Source: Hyphomicrobiales bacterium (GTDB lineage: Bacteria > Pseudomonadota > Alphaproteobacteria > Rhizobiales > Beijerinckiaceae). Taken from it: DNA of 64,000 nucleotides. The DNA lies in the NCBI GenBank assembly GCA_019247605.1, contig JAFBAS010000051.1, forward strand, positions 1-64,000, read 5' to 3'. The position numbers were made by a program, and so were the translations under genes. The notes under the pieces are model-generated. The model saw only the letters and a list, made by a program, of their open reading frames with translations. It made no database searches and was not told the origin of the DNA. Shown here one piece after another: positions 34,699-43,277 of the stretch. Each line of letters opens with the position of its first letter. Position 1 is the first letter of the stretch.

Positions 34699-36362
34699 AG
34701 GAAAGCCGACCGGTGGCGCCTGCGCAGTACCAGGCTGACGACGACGAAACTCGCTGCAAGCTGAACGACGCCGAGAGCCGCAACGTCGCTCGGGTTCCCG
34801 TTTTCCCACAGGTCGAACACGGCGACCGACAAGACGATGCTGCTGCTCGAGTAGAGCAGGATGGAAGAACTCACCTCCTGCATTGCCATGATGAAGAGCA
34901 ATGCCCAGGCAGAGATCATCGTCGGCTTGAGGAGGGGCACGGTGATGCGCCTCATCGTGGCGAGCCAGGTTGCGCCGGCGACCCGCGCAGCCTCTTCCAA
35001 CTCGGGATGGAGCTGACGAAGCGCGGCGCTCGTGGCGCGCACGCCGAACGGAAGGTAGTGGGTCACGTAAGCGATCAGCAAGACAGCGATGGTCCCATAT
35101 ATCGGGACCGGCAGGCGCACATAAACCCACAATAGGCCGAGCGCGAACACCATCGCCGGGACGCTGAGCGGCACCATGCTGAGCTGATCGATGACGGTGC
35201 GTCCGGCTTGGCGTGTGCGCAGAACGACCCAGCTCACCGCAAGTCCGAGAAAGCACACGATCGTGGCAGTCAGCGCGCCGAGAAGCACGGAGTTGCGGGC
35301 CGCAAGCCACGTCTTTGGATAGGCGAACAGCACATTGTCGAAATGCACGGTGCTGAAGCGCGTAAGACGAAGGTCGCCCGACACGAAAGCGACGCTTGCG
35401 GCAAAGAGCAAGGCGATGAGTGGGAGGGCCGTCGCCAGCAAGACATAGGACCAAGCGAGCGCCGCGCGAAAGACACGCGCCCGAGGCGGGCTTGTCGGGG
35501 GCCGGAATGCCTTTCCGGAGATCGTGGCAAAGGAGCGCCTTTGCAGGAGCCGCGATTGCGCGAAGGTCAAGAGGGCGGTGACGGCGAGCAAGAGCAACCC
35601 CCATGAGGCCGCTTCGCCCACGCGAGGCGGATAGGTCTCGAGCAACCGGAAAATCTCGGTCGTGGCGACGCTGAAATCCGCCGGCATTCCAAGCACCGCC
35701 GGGACACTGAACAGGCCAATCGCCTGCACGAACACCAAAAGCGCCGACGCCAGCGCGGCTGGCGCGATAAGCGGAAGCGTGACGCGCCACAACACCGTGC
35801 GCGGCGCGGCGCCATGCACGCGTGCCGCCTCGAGCAGCGAGGCATCCATGCCGGAAAGGGCATCGGAGATCAGGAGGAATGGCAGCGGCATCATTGCGAG
35901 TGCGCTCACGATGATGACACCTGCGGGCGAGACGACGTTGACCGCAAAATCCGGGCCGAATGCGCCGCGCATCACAAGATTGATGAGCCCGCTGCGCGGT
36001 GAGGCGAGCCAGCTCCACCCGATCGCGGTGAGCAGCGGGGTGAGGTAGAGCGGCATCACGATGAGGCGCTCCAGCATCGCCCTGCCGGGCACACCCGCGA
36101 CGACCGCCAGCGCGAGCAAGCATCCCCCCGCGACGGCCGCCACGGTCGCGGTGACCCCCAAGAGCAACGTATTGCCCACGACGTCGAATCGGTGCAGGGG
36201 CGCAAAATCCGCTCCCACGCTCGCCGCCACGGCCGCTAAGAGCGGCGGCAGGACGAGCGCGGCAACGACGATCGCCGCCGCGATCCCGAGCAACCGTTCG
36301 GCGCGCATAGACGAGGGCATGGGTCGAGCCGCCGACCTCGCGAGACCGGACCCGCCACTCAT
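34695..36362 (-). CDS. FbpB-type ABC transporter permease (fused two-domain)
   Basis: The ~555-residue inner-membrane protein is a double-length permease with two homologous halves, as in FbpB/AfuB iron transporters. Around a dozen hydrophobic helices are visible. EAA loops appear as SLLEAARVHGAAPRTVLWRV in the first half and ELEEAARVAGATWLATMRR in the second, both contacting the ATPase. An ATG at 36362 gives a 14-bp gap after the binding-protein gene; the open frame starts at 36416, overlapping that gene, and another ATG lies at 36320. Confidence 0.92.
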   Translation of the reverse strand: MSGGSGLARSAARPMPSSMRAERLLGIAAAIVVAALVLPPLLAAVAASVGADFAPLHRFDVVGNTLLLGVTATVAAVAGGCLLALAVVAGVPGRAMLERLIVMPLYLTPLLTAIGWSWLASPRSGLINLVMRGAFGPDFAVNVVSPAGVIIVSALAMMPLPFLLISDALSGMDASLLEAARVHGAAPRTVLWRVTLPLIAPAALASALLVFVQAIGLFSVPAVLGMPADFSVATTEIFRLLETYPPRVGEAASWGLLLLAVTALLTFAQSRLLQRRSFATISGKAFRPPTSPPRARVFRAALAWSYVLLATALPLIALLFAASVAFVSGDLRLTRFSTVHFDNVLFAYPKTWLAARNSVLLGALTATIVCFLGLAVSWVVLRTRQAGRTVIDQLSMVPLSVPAMVFALGLLWVYVRLPVPIYGTIAVLLIAYVTHYLPFGVRATSAALRQLHPELEEAARVAGATWLATMRRITVPLLKPTMISAWALLFIMAMQEVSSSILLYSSSSIVLSVAVFDLWENGNPSDVAALGVVQLAASFVVVSLVLRRRHRSAFL

Positions 36363-36375
36363 CCCCGGCACATTC

Positions 36376-37443
36376 TCAGTGGAAATACTCCTCGAAATGC
36401 TGAGGAAACATGGCACTCGCCCTCAGATAATCGTCGAGATCGGTCGGGAGCAGCGGATGGGTCTCGGCAAGGGGCTTTTGCCCGGCGGGCGCCGGCACGT
36501 CCGCGCGCATCGAATACATGCCATAAAGATCGACATTCAACAGCTTTTGTCCTTCGGCCGACAAGATGAAGTCCATGAACAGCTTCGCGGCATTCGGATG
36601 CGGCGCGCCGGCGATGATGCCCACGGGGGCGAGCGTCAGAGGCATCCCTTCCGACGGATAAACGGCGGTCAAACCGGCCTGCTCCGCGTTGGGACCGAAT
36701 GCGCGCCAATGGTCGAGAGAAGCACCGAGACGCACCTCTCCCCGCACGATCGCGTCTGTCATTTGCGCGCCCGTCGCCATCACCACCGGGTGCCTGGCCG
36801 CCAAACGCTTGATGAAATCGAGGCCAAATGCGCGCTCGAGCAGGTAGAGCTGGTTGAACTGCGTCCCCGCGGCTGCGTTCTGAATCGCGATCTGATGATC
36901 CCCAAACCGTGGATCGAGAAGGTCGAGCCACGATTTGGGTGCGTCCGCGGCAGGCAGCACGTTGCGATTGTACACCGGGATGACGCCGATGGCCTGCGCC
37001 GCCGCCCAGTAACCGTCAGCTTTGGCGCCCGCCGGAAAAGCACCGTATTCGCTGGAATCGTAGCGCATGATCTTGCCCGCCCGCGTCATCTCGATCCAGG
37101 CCGCCATATTGGCCGCGAGCATGACATCGAAGGTGACACGCTTCGCGTCGATCTCGGCATTGACGCGCGCCAGAACGCGGCCCGTCGGCCCCGAATAGAA
37201 CCCGGTCGCGACATCGAGAAACGGGTATTTGGCCGTGAATGCCTCCAGAAATTTTTGAAAGTTCTCCCCCGGCGCCGAATCCGCGATGGCAAGCGCGCCT
37301 TCCCGGCGTGCTGCTTCCACCATTGCCTGATCGGCCGCGCGCGCAAGGCTCGGGGTGAGCCAGAGGCCAGACCAAAGGCAACAGGCGAACATAATCCGGG
37401 CGATCATCGCGAAACTATTCCCAAAACGGCCGCTTACCGGCAT
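36376..37443 (-). CDS. extracellular solute-binding protein, FbpA/iron(III)-type family
   Basis: The 355-residue periplasmic protein opens with a signal peptide (MIARIMFACCLWSGLW, then cleavage after SLARA). The mature protein starts ADQAMVEAARREGALAI, typical of type 2 binding proteins for iron(III), thiamine or 2-aminoethylphosphonate. The tyrosines YGMYSMRA near the end sit where FbpA has its ferric-binding pair, but the YY pair itself is not present, so iron binding is doubtful. It is the first gene of the five-gene operon. The substrate is better predicted from the AtuA-type enzyme downstream: perhaps an organic acid. Confidence 0.88.
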   Translation of the reverse strand: MPVSGRFGNSFAMIARIMFACCLWSGLWLTPSLARAADQAMVEAARREGALAIADSAPGENFQKFLEAFTAKYPFLDVATGFYSGPTGRVLARVNAEIDAKRVTFDVMLAANMAAWIEMTRAGKIMRYDSSEYGAFPAGAKADGYWAAAQAIGVIPVYNRNVLPAADAPKSWLDLLDPRFGDHQIAIQNAAAGTQFNQLYLLERAFGLDFIKRLAARHPVVMATGAQMTDAIVRGEVRLGASLDHWRAFGPNAEQAGLTAVYPSEGMPLTLAPVGIIAGAPHPNAAKLFMDFILSAEGQKLLNVDLYGMYSMRADVPAPAGQKPLAETHPLLPTDLDDYLRASAMFPQHFEEYFH

Positions 37444-37583
37444 CGCGAAGCATAATCCTGGCCGGCAATGCTCGGCAATCGGATCGGCACGCCGTCACGT
37501 GAGCGGCTTTTGCAAACCGGTTTGCGCCAACAAAGGCGTGGCGCAACTTTGTCCTGATGCGACTTCGCGCGCTATAAGGAGAA

Positions 37584-38213
37584 ATGTATCGCCGCGCTTC
37601 GGGTATGGCCTTCGGGCTCGTCGCGATCCTGTCGTGCGGCGCAGACAGCGGCCAGGCTTTCGCGGTCGAGGCTCAGAAGTTCAATCCCGGCCAATGCCAG
37701 AGCGAAGACGAGGGTTGCGTCAGGAGCTGGTACGCCGAATACTCGGCGGGCCTTATCGCCGAGTTCAAATACTATGCACGAAATGAGGATTTCCTCGCCG
37801 AAATGCTCGCCGACCCTCAAGAGACATTGCTTACAGCGAAGCTCTCGCTCATCCTCATCGAAGGCGGCACGAAATACAGCCAATGGGCCGTGCTCGGGGA
37901 TGAGGGGGCCGCGCGCAAGGCGGGACTCGACTTGCCGCATTACGAGGCGATCACCGGCGTTTGCCGAGACGCCATTTCGAATATGCGCGCCGCGCTTTTC
38001 GATTTGCGCCAGCATCGCGACAAGGCGCGCCAAGAGGCTGGTGCTTATTTGAAGAACGCCATGTCGTGCGAGAAGACATTTGGGCTTTCGCCTGTCGTCT
38101 CGAAGCTGCCGGGGTACGGCGCACGCGAACGCCAGATTGCGCCTCCTCCAGTGGCCCCATTGCGGATTACCCCGGGGAGCGAGCGTCCCTCGTCGCCCTT
38201 GAAAACCGACTAA
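37584..38213 (+). CDS. hypothetical secreted protein
   Basis: I do not recognise this 209-residue protein. The ATG at 37584 has AAGGAG six bases upstream. A signal peptide is visible (MAFGLVAILSCGADSGQAFA). The mature part has C-x-S-E-D-E-G-C (two cysteines 6 apart), and later CRDAI and MSCEK cysteines. The middle is alpha-helical (DFLAEMLADPQETLLTAKLSL), and the C-terminal ~40 residues are proline-rich (PPPVAPLRITPGSERP). It is divergent from the FbpA operon, 140 bp apart, so they may share a regulatory region. Confidence 0.7.
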   Translation: MYRRASGMAFGLVAILSCGADSGQAFAVEAQKFNPGQCQSEDEGCVRSWYAEYSAGLIAEFKYYARNEDFLAEMLADPQETLLTAKLSLILIEGGTKYSQWAVLGDEGAARKAGLDLPHYEAITGVCRDAISNMRAALFDLRQHRDKARQEAGAYLKNAMSCEKTFGLSPVVSKLPGYGARERQIAPPPVAPLRITPGSERPSSPLKTD

Positions 38214-38339
38214 AGTCTCCCTGGCAGCGCGGGCATGCAACCGAGGGCGCGGTTTGCGACTTTAACCTCTGGGGCGGCGCACGTCGCCACGGTCGACACA
38301 TTCTTCAGACGACTGGCTCGAAAAGGAAAGCTTAAGTAC

Positions 38340-38999
38340 ATGCGCAAGCTTTTGAAGACGAACCGTACATCGAATTCCCGACCTGGGACCAATCCGCGCC
38401 ACGTCGCATTGGCGCGCCACACAGGCACCGCGCGTCGAGTGGAAACAGCGGACGAGGTCGGCATGGCGCGCGAAGGCACCGTGCCCCGCAAATCCTTACC
38501 GGAATCGCTTGACACGCCGACGGATCTGTCGAAGGAAGCCGTCGCGGCGCTCGCAAAATCCATCAACCGCCTCTTGGCTGATGCGTTTGCCCTTTATCTC
38601 AAGACCAAGAATTTTCATTGGCACATGAGCGGTCCGCATTTTCGCGATTACCATCTCCTCCTCGATGAGCACTCCGATCAGATCTTCGCCACCACCGATC
38701 CGCTCGCGGAGCGAGTGCGCAAGCTGGGTGCCAAAACCTTGCGCTCGATCGGCGACATCAGCCGCACGCAGCGCCTGAGCGACAACGACGCGGAGTTTGT
38801 GAGCCCGCGCGACATGCTGCTCGAGCTCATGCGCGACAACAAGGCGATGGCCCAGGCGATGCGCGAAACCCATGAACTTTGCGACGAGCACGAGGACGTG
38901 GCGACCGCGAGCATCCTCGAGGTCTTCATCGACGAGACGGAACGACGCACCTGGTTCCTTTTCGAGGCGAGCCGTGACGCCGACGACACGGGGCATTGA
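38340..38999 (+). CDS. Dps/ferritin-like DNA-protection protein with basic N-terminal extension
   Basis: The Dps core (from about residue 60 to 215) is intact. The ferroxidase region reads NFHWHMSGPHFRDYHLLLDE, with histidines and acidic residues in family positions, then LAERVRKLGAKTLRSIGDI. Dps proteins form 12-mers that oxidise and store iron with peroxide and often bind DNA. From the ATG at 38340 (AAGGAAAG upstream) there are ~60 extra residues, rich in Arg and Lys (MRKLLKTNRTSNSRPG, HVALARHTGTARR), suited to DNA contact. A shorter form could start at 38463. It stands alone between a secreted hypothetical protein and the convergent SulP gene. Confidence 0.85.
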   Translation: MRKLLKTNRTSNSRPGTNPRHVALARHTGTARRVETADEVGMAREGTVPRKSLPESLDTPTDLSKEAVAALAKSINRLLADAFALYLKTKNFHWHMSGPHFRDYHLLLDEHSDQIFATTDPLAERVRKLGAKTLRSIGDISRTQRLSDNDAEFVSPRDMLLELMRDNKAMAQAMRETHELCDEHEDVATASILEVFIDETERRTWFLFEASRDADDTGH

Positions 39000-39044
39000 G
39001 CGGCGCGTCGGGCTATAATGCCGCGTCGAACGGGCGCAGCCTGA

Positions 39045-40817
39045 TTATGCCCTCAATGGAAGGGGCGTATCGCGCGGGCTTTTCTCGTTCACCACCTGCG
39101 GATGCAATTCCTGGCGAGCACTGGCCAGCGCATCGGCGAGCTCGGTTTTGAAGCGCACCAGCGGGCGTCGCGCTCCATGCGTCAAGAGGATGCGCCGGAC
39201 CGCGGGGCGCGCTCCCGCGACGTAAACGGTTGCCTTGTGTCGCCCGGCCTTGCGGGCGAAGCCCTCGATCGTGGCGGCGGCGGTCGAATCGATCACCGGG
39301 ACGGCCGAGAAATCGATCACGTAGGCCTTGGGGTGCTCCCCGATTCGATCGAGCGCCGTGGCGACGCTCGCGGCGGCGCCGAAGAAGAAGGCACCGGAAA
39401 TCCGATAGACGAGGATCTCCGGGTCGGTCGCGAGGGATACGTTGTAAGGTGTTCGGCCGCCTATATGCGCGTCGTCTGCCTTGTCGTCCTCGATGAGGGG
39501 TCGCTCGCTTTCGACCTCGACCGCTTGCGCCATCCGATGGAGGAAAAGAAATGCGCCGAGGCCAAAGCCAATGAGGATGCCCGTCGTGAGATCGCGGAAC
39601 ACCACGATAGTGAAAGTCGCGAGCAACACCAGCGCATCACCACGAGACGCCCGCACGAGAGTAGCGAAGGCGTTCTTCTCGGCCATGTTCCAGCAGACGA
39701 CCGCGAGAACCGCGCCGAGGGCCGCAAGCGGGATGTAGCTCGCAAGCGGTGCAGCGATCACCATGAACAGAAGCACGAAAGCGGAGTGCAGGATGCCGGC
39801 GATTGGGCCGCGTGCGCCCGCGCGCACATTCGTGGCGGTGCGCGCGATCGTGCCTGTGACACAGATGCCACCAAAGGTCGCGGACGCCATGTTGGCGATG
39901 CCTTGGGCGACGAGCTCGGCATTCGACCGATGACGCCGACCCGACATGCTGTCGGCGACCACCGCCGATAACAGGCTCTCGATCGAGCCGAGAAGCGCGA
40001 AGGAGAAGGCGGCCGGCAGGACCTCGCTGATGGCGGCGAATGAGAATACGGGCAGATGCGGTGAAGGCAGGCTTCGCGGCAACTCCCCGAAACGCGTGCC
40101 AAGCGTTTCCAGGGGCAATGCGAATACAAAGGCAAGGAGCGACGCAAGGCCTGTCGCGATCAGAAAGGCCGGCCAATGTGGCCGCCATCGGCGAAGCGCC
40201 ACAATGGTGCAGATCGTCACGAGCGAAATCGCGAACGTGGCGAGATTGATGCTTGGTAGCGCCGCCCCGAGCGCTTCGAGCTTGGCAATCAAGGGTCCCG
40301 GTTCTGCGCCGTTAAGCGTCAATCCGAGGAGCTCCTTGACTTGGCTCGCGAAGATGATGACCGCGATGCCCGAGGTGAAGCCGACCGTCACCGGGTACGG
40401 AATGTATTTGATGAAAACGCCGATTCGGAGAAATCCGATGGCGACGAGGATCATGCCGGCGAGAAAGGTCGCGAGGATCAGGCCCTCGACGCCATGTTGT
40501 TGAACCGTCGCCGCGACGAGCACGATGAAGGCGCCGGCGGGTCCGCCGATCTGAAAGCGGCTGCCACCGAGGGCCGAGACGATGAAGCCACCGACAATCG
40601 CCGTGTAAAGCCCGCGATCCGGCGTGACACCGGACGCGATCGCGATCGCCATCGAGAGCGGGAGCGCGACGATCGCGACCGTGAGGCCCGCGAGCGCGTC
40701 GGCGCGCAAATTGGCAAGCTCGTATCCCTCACGCAAAACGGTGACGAGCTTGGGCGTGTAGAGCGCGACGAATCCCGGGGCTCGGAGCGAAGCGCTGGCC
40801 ACTTCAGCTCTTCTCAC
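39045..40817 (-). CDS. SulP family anion transporter with STAS domain
   Basis: The 590-residue inner-membrane protein is a SulP (SLC26-type) transporter. About 12 hydrophobic segments occupy residues 35-430, including the sulfate-transporter signature region LPLSMAIAIASGVTPDRGLYTAIVGG and GGPAGAFIVLV. The C-terminal STAS domain (about 450-560) has VIDFSAVPVIDSTAAATIEG. Members carry sulfate, bicarbonate or carboxylates; the substrate is not predictable here. The gene overlaps the XRE regulator gene by 14 bp downstream of it, so the two are one transcription unit. Confidence 0.92.
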   Translation of the reverse strand: MRRAEVASASLRAPGFVALYTPKLVTVLREGYELANLRADALAGLTVAIVALPLSMAIAIASGVTPDRGLYTAIVGGFIVSALGGSRFQIGGPAGAFIVLVAATVQQHGVEGLILATFLAGMILVAIGFLRIGVFIKYIPYPVTVGFTSGIAVIIFASQVKELLGLTLNGAEPGPLIAKLEALGAALPSINLATFAISLVTICTIVALRRWRPHWPAFLIATGLASLLAFVFALPLETLGTRFGELPRSLPSPHLPVFSFAAISEVLPAAFSFALLGSIESLLSAVVADSMSGRRHRSNAELVAQGIANMASATFGGICVTGTIARTATNVRAGARGPIAGILHSAFVLLFMVIAAPLASYIPLAALGAVLAVVCWNMAEKNAFATLVRASRGDALVLLATFTIVVFRDLTTGILIGFGLGAFLFLHRMAQAVEVESERPLIEDDKADDAHIGGRTPYNVSLATDPEILVYRISGAFFFGAAASVATALDRIGEHPKAYVIDFSAVPVIDSTAAATIEGFARKAGRHKATVYVAGARPAVRRILLTHGARRPLVRFKTELADALASARQELHPQVVNEKSPRDTPLPLRA

Positions 40818-41088
40818 CCGCGCGGGGGCTCATGGATTCCGCGGCGCGCTTCCAGCGCACGCCGCGCCCACCCTCCTGACTGACCTTGTTCTCGCCGATG
40901 AGCTCGATGCCGGCCCCATCAAACGCCTCGACGACTTTCGTCAGCGTATCGATCACGCCGCGAACATTGCCGTCGCTCGCTTCCATGCGCTGAATGGTCG
41001 GAAGGGAAATCCCCGAGAGCTCGGCAAGCTCACGCTGATCGATGCCGAGTAAAGCTCGCGCGGCGCGCATTTGGGCGGCGGAGATCAT
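40804..41088 (-). CDS. XRE-family helix-turn-helix regulator
   Basis: The 94-residue protein has a single Cro/CI-type helix-turn-helix: MRAARALLGIDQRELAELSG followed by ISLPTIQRMEAS, matching the recognition helix. The ATG at 41088 is chosen because the family starts MISAAQMRAAR; the open frame extends to 41199 through a poorly coding region that holds the operator. It is the first gene of a pair with the SulP transporter and likely regulates it and itself. Confidence 0.88.
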   Translation of the reverse strand: MISAAQMRAARALLGIDQRELAELSGISLPTIQRMEASDGNVRGVIDTLTKVVEAFDGAGIELIGENKVSQEGGRGVRWKRAAESMSPRAGEKS

Positions 41089-41100
41089 GGTTCGGCTGGT

Positions 41101-41144
41101 TTTTGACGTTTCACAACTTAATAATGATGTTTCGCACGTCAAAA
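41101..41144. promoter_or_regulatory. candidate XRE operator: inverted and direct repeats
   Basis: TTTTGACGT (41101-41109) and ACGTCAAAA (41136-41144) form a 9-bp inverted repeat. Inside it TGACGTTTCACA (41104-41115) and TGATGTTTCGCA (41125-41136) are direct repeats exactly 21 bp apart, two helical turns. The region lies just upstream of the XRE start, so autoregulation is likely. The spacer (ACTTAATAAT) is AT-rich and may hold the -10. Confidence 0.55.
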
Positions 41145-41314
41145 TATCCGTGTTGGACATCACGGTCAACCGACGCATCAAGCCAAGCATCATGAACACC
41201 CGATCGCCGAGAAAAGCAGAGGCGGCGCTGCGTCCTGTTTGAGCGTGATCCGGCGGCGTTTGGTGTGGGCGTGACTGTGTTCCTGCTCCAAAAGGCAGGA
41301 CGGAGCAGCCATGG

Positions 41315-41329
41315 TTAACGCTCCGTTAA
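41315..41329. promoter_or_regulatory. CtrA-type binding site upstream of ddl-ftsQAZ
   Basis: TTAA-CGCTCCG-TTAA is a perfect match to the CtrA half-site pair (TTAA-N7-TTAA). It lies about 80 bp before the ddl start, between the divergent XRE and ddl genes. CtrA is the alphaproteobacterial cell-cycle regulator known to control division genes, so this is a plausible cell-cycle input into the cluster. Confidence 0.65.
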
Positions 41330-41406
41330 ACACACCGGCCCATTGATTGAAGATCGAATCGCCGCGACGGCTCGCGACGATTGGCATTTTCGATGCGGGA
41401 AGTGCG

Positions 41407-42330
41407 ATGGGTCGGCATGTCGCGGTGCTCATGGGAGGCTGGTCGGTCGAACGGCCCGTCAGCCTGAATTCGGGCAACGCTTGCGCCGATGCGCTCGAAG
41501 CCGAAGGTTATCGCGTCACGCGTATCGATGTGCAGCGTGACATCGCCGAGCGGCTCGCGCGGCTAAAACCCGACGTGGTCTTCAACGCACTGCACGGACG
41601 CTTCGGTGAGGATGGCACGATCCAGGGTCTGTTGGAGATCTTGCGTATCCCGTACACGCATTCCGGCGTTCTCGCCTCCGCGCTCGCGATCAACAAGGTG
41701 AAGGCAAAGGTCGTGATGGCGGCGGCGGGCGTGCCGGTCGCCGTCGGCAAGGTGGTGTCGCGCTTTGAAGCGGCAAAGCGCCACTCGCTCGCCCCGCCCT
41801 ATGTGCTCAAACCCACCAACGAGGGATCCTCGTTCGGCGTCGTGATCGTGCGCGAGGGCCGCGAGCACCCGCCCCAAGAGATCGCGCGCGATGATTGGCC
41901 CCATGACGAGTGGCTGCTCGCCGAGAGCTTCGTCCCCGGACGCGAGCTCACCTGCGGCGTCATGGGCGACAAGCCGATGGATGTCATCGACATCCGTCCG
42001 GCGACAGGGTTGTTTTACGACTACGACGCAAAATATGCCGAAGGCGGCTCGGTGCACGTGATTCCGGCCGAGCTTAAACCGAATATTTACCGAGACATTC
42101 AACAGTTCGCGTTAACCGCGCATCAAGCACTCGGCTGCCGGGGCGTGAGCCGTGCCGACTTTCGTTACGACGATAGGCCCCGAGGGTCGGGCGCCATCGT
42201 CTGCCTCGAGGTCAACACGCAACCCGGCATGACGCAGACGAGCCTGGTGCCGGACATGGCGGCTCACGCGGGCATGAGCTTTCGTGAGCTGGTCAGGTGG
42301 ATGGTGGAGGACGCGTCCTGCGATCGATGA
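41407..42330 (+). CDS. ddl: D-alanine-D-alanine ligase
   Basis: ATP-grasp ligase making the D-Ala-D-Ala dipeptide of peptidoglycan. The 307-residue protein starts MGRHVAVLMGGWSVERPVSLNSG; the ATG at 41407 has GGGAAG upstream, while an in-frame TTG at 41347 is unlikely. Motifs visible are ALHGRFGEDGTIQGLLE, PYVLKPTNEGSSFGV and CLEVNTQPGMT (metal and product binding). Length is normal. It is the first gene of the division cluster and overlaps ftsQ by 4 bp. murB, usually directly upstream, is absent. Confidence 0.95.
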   Translation: MGRHVAVLMGGWSVERPVSLNSGNACADALEAEGYRVTRIDVQRDIAERLARLKPDVVFNALHGRFGEDGTIQGLLEILRIPYTHSGVLASALAINKVKAKVVMAAAGVPVAVGKVVSRFEAAKRHSLAPPYVLKPTNEGSSFGVVIVREGREHPPQEIARDDWPHDEWLLAESFVPGRELTCGVMGDKPMDVIDIRPATGLFYDYDAKYAEGGSVHVIPAELKPNIYRDIQQFALTAHQALGCRGVSRADFRYDDRPRGSGAIVCLEVNTQPGMTQTSLVPDMAAHAGMSFRELVRWMVEDASCDR

Positions 42331-43277
42331 GCGCCCTGGCGGATCCCTTCACGAGTCCGTACGCTGCTCCGCGTGTCGTCCGTTCCGGCGCGCTTGGAGG
42401 AGGGGTTTTCGCGCGTCCGAAGACCAAGCTCTCGCCCCGCCACGGCACCCCCGCCATGGGTTCGACGGCATCGCGCGTTCCGCGCTTTACCGGCACTTTC
42501 CTTCTCGCGGCGCTGTTTCTCGCCGTCGGTTGCTTCGGCGTCTGGCGCGGCGGAGAGCTCGACGCTTTCCTTGTCCAAAACGGATCGATCCAGGAAGTGC
42601 TGGCGCGTGCCGCCGGCCTTGGAATCACCTCAGTCGAGGTCTCGGGCGTGTCGCGCCTCACGGCCGCGGAGGTCGTGGCGGCCGCCGGGATCGATGCCAA
42701 GAGCTCGCTCCTTTTTGCCGACGTCGAAGCCTTGCGCGAGCGGCTGAAGGCCAACCCGATGATCGCGGAAGCGAGCGTTCGCAAGCTCTATCCGAATGCG
42801 CTCACCATTTCCGTCACAGAGCGGCAGCCTTTCGCGCTTTGGCAGAAGGACGGAGAGGTCTCTCTCGTCGCGGTCGACGGCACCCCCATCGATGCGTTGC
42901 GCGACGAACGCTACGTCGATCTTCCCCTCGTGGTCGGCGAAGGCGCGAACACGAAAGTGAAGGAGTTTGCCGCGCTTCTTGATACGCAACCCGTGCTCAA
43001 GCCGCTCGTGCGTGCCGGAAACTGGATCAGCCGGCGTCATTGGGAGCTCGAGCTGAAGAGCGGCCTCATGGTGAAACTTCCCGAGGCGGATCCCGCCGCG
43101 GCGCTTTCCCGCTTTGCCGGGCTGATGCGTGATTACAAGCTCACCGAAAAGGCACTCATTCTCGTCGATCTTCGGCTGGCTGACCGCGTCATATTTCGCC
43201 TGACGCAGGAAGCGGGAGCCGAGCGCGACGAGGAGATGAAGAAGCGCTTGCCGCCCTTCAGGGGAGAGCCGGGATGA
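42327..43277 (+). CDS. ftsQ: cell division protein FtsQ
   Basis: FtsQ is a bitopic inner-membrane divisome protein. The 316-residue product has a ~55-residue cytoplasmic start, a transmembrane segment (FTGTFLLAALFLAVGCFGVW), a POTRA domain (ITSVEVSGVSRLTAAEVVAAAG to about 165) and an FtsQ/DivIB C-terminal domain ending near LRLADRVIFRLTQEAG. Its ATG overlaps the ddl TGA and its stop overlaps ftsA. Confidence 0.94.
   Translation: MSALADPFTSPYAAPRVVRSGALGGGVFARPKTKLSPRHGTPAMGSTASRVPRFTGTFLLAALFLAVGCFGVWRGGELDAFLVQNGSIQEVLARAAGLGITSVEVSGVSRLTAAEVVAAAGIDAKSSLLFADVEALRERLKANPMIAEASVRKLYPNALTISVTERQPFALWQKDGEVSLVAVDGTPIDALRDERYVDLPLVVGEGANTKVKEFAALLDTQPVLKPLVRAGNWISRRHWELELKSGLMVKLPEADPAAALSRFAGLMRDYKLTEKALILVDLRLADRVIFRLTQEAGAERDEEMKKRLPPFRGEPG

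Noticed and set aside
33631-36123. A single 830-residue frame on the minus strand covering permease and ATPase genes
   Set aside because: Only its last ~355 residues are protein-like (the ATPase). The upstream part is an out-of-frame copy of the permease gene; the ATPase starts at 34698.
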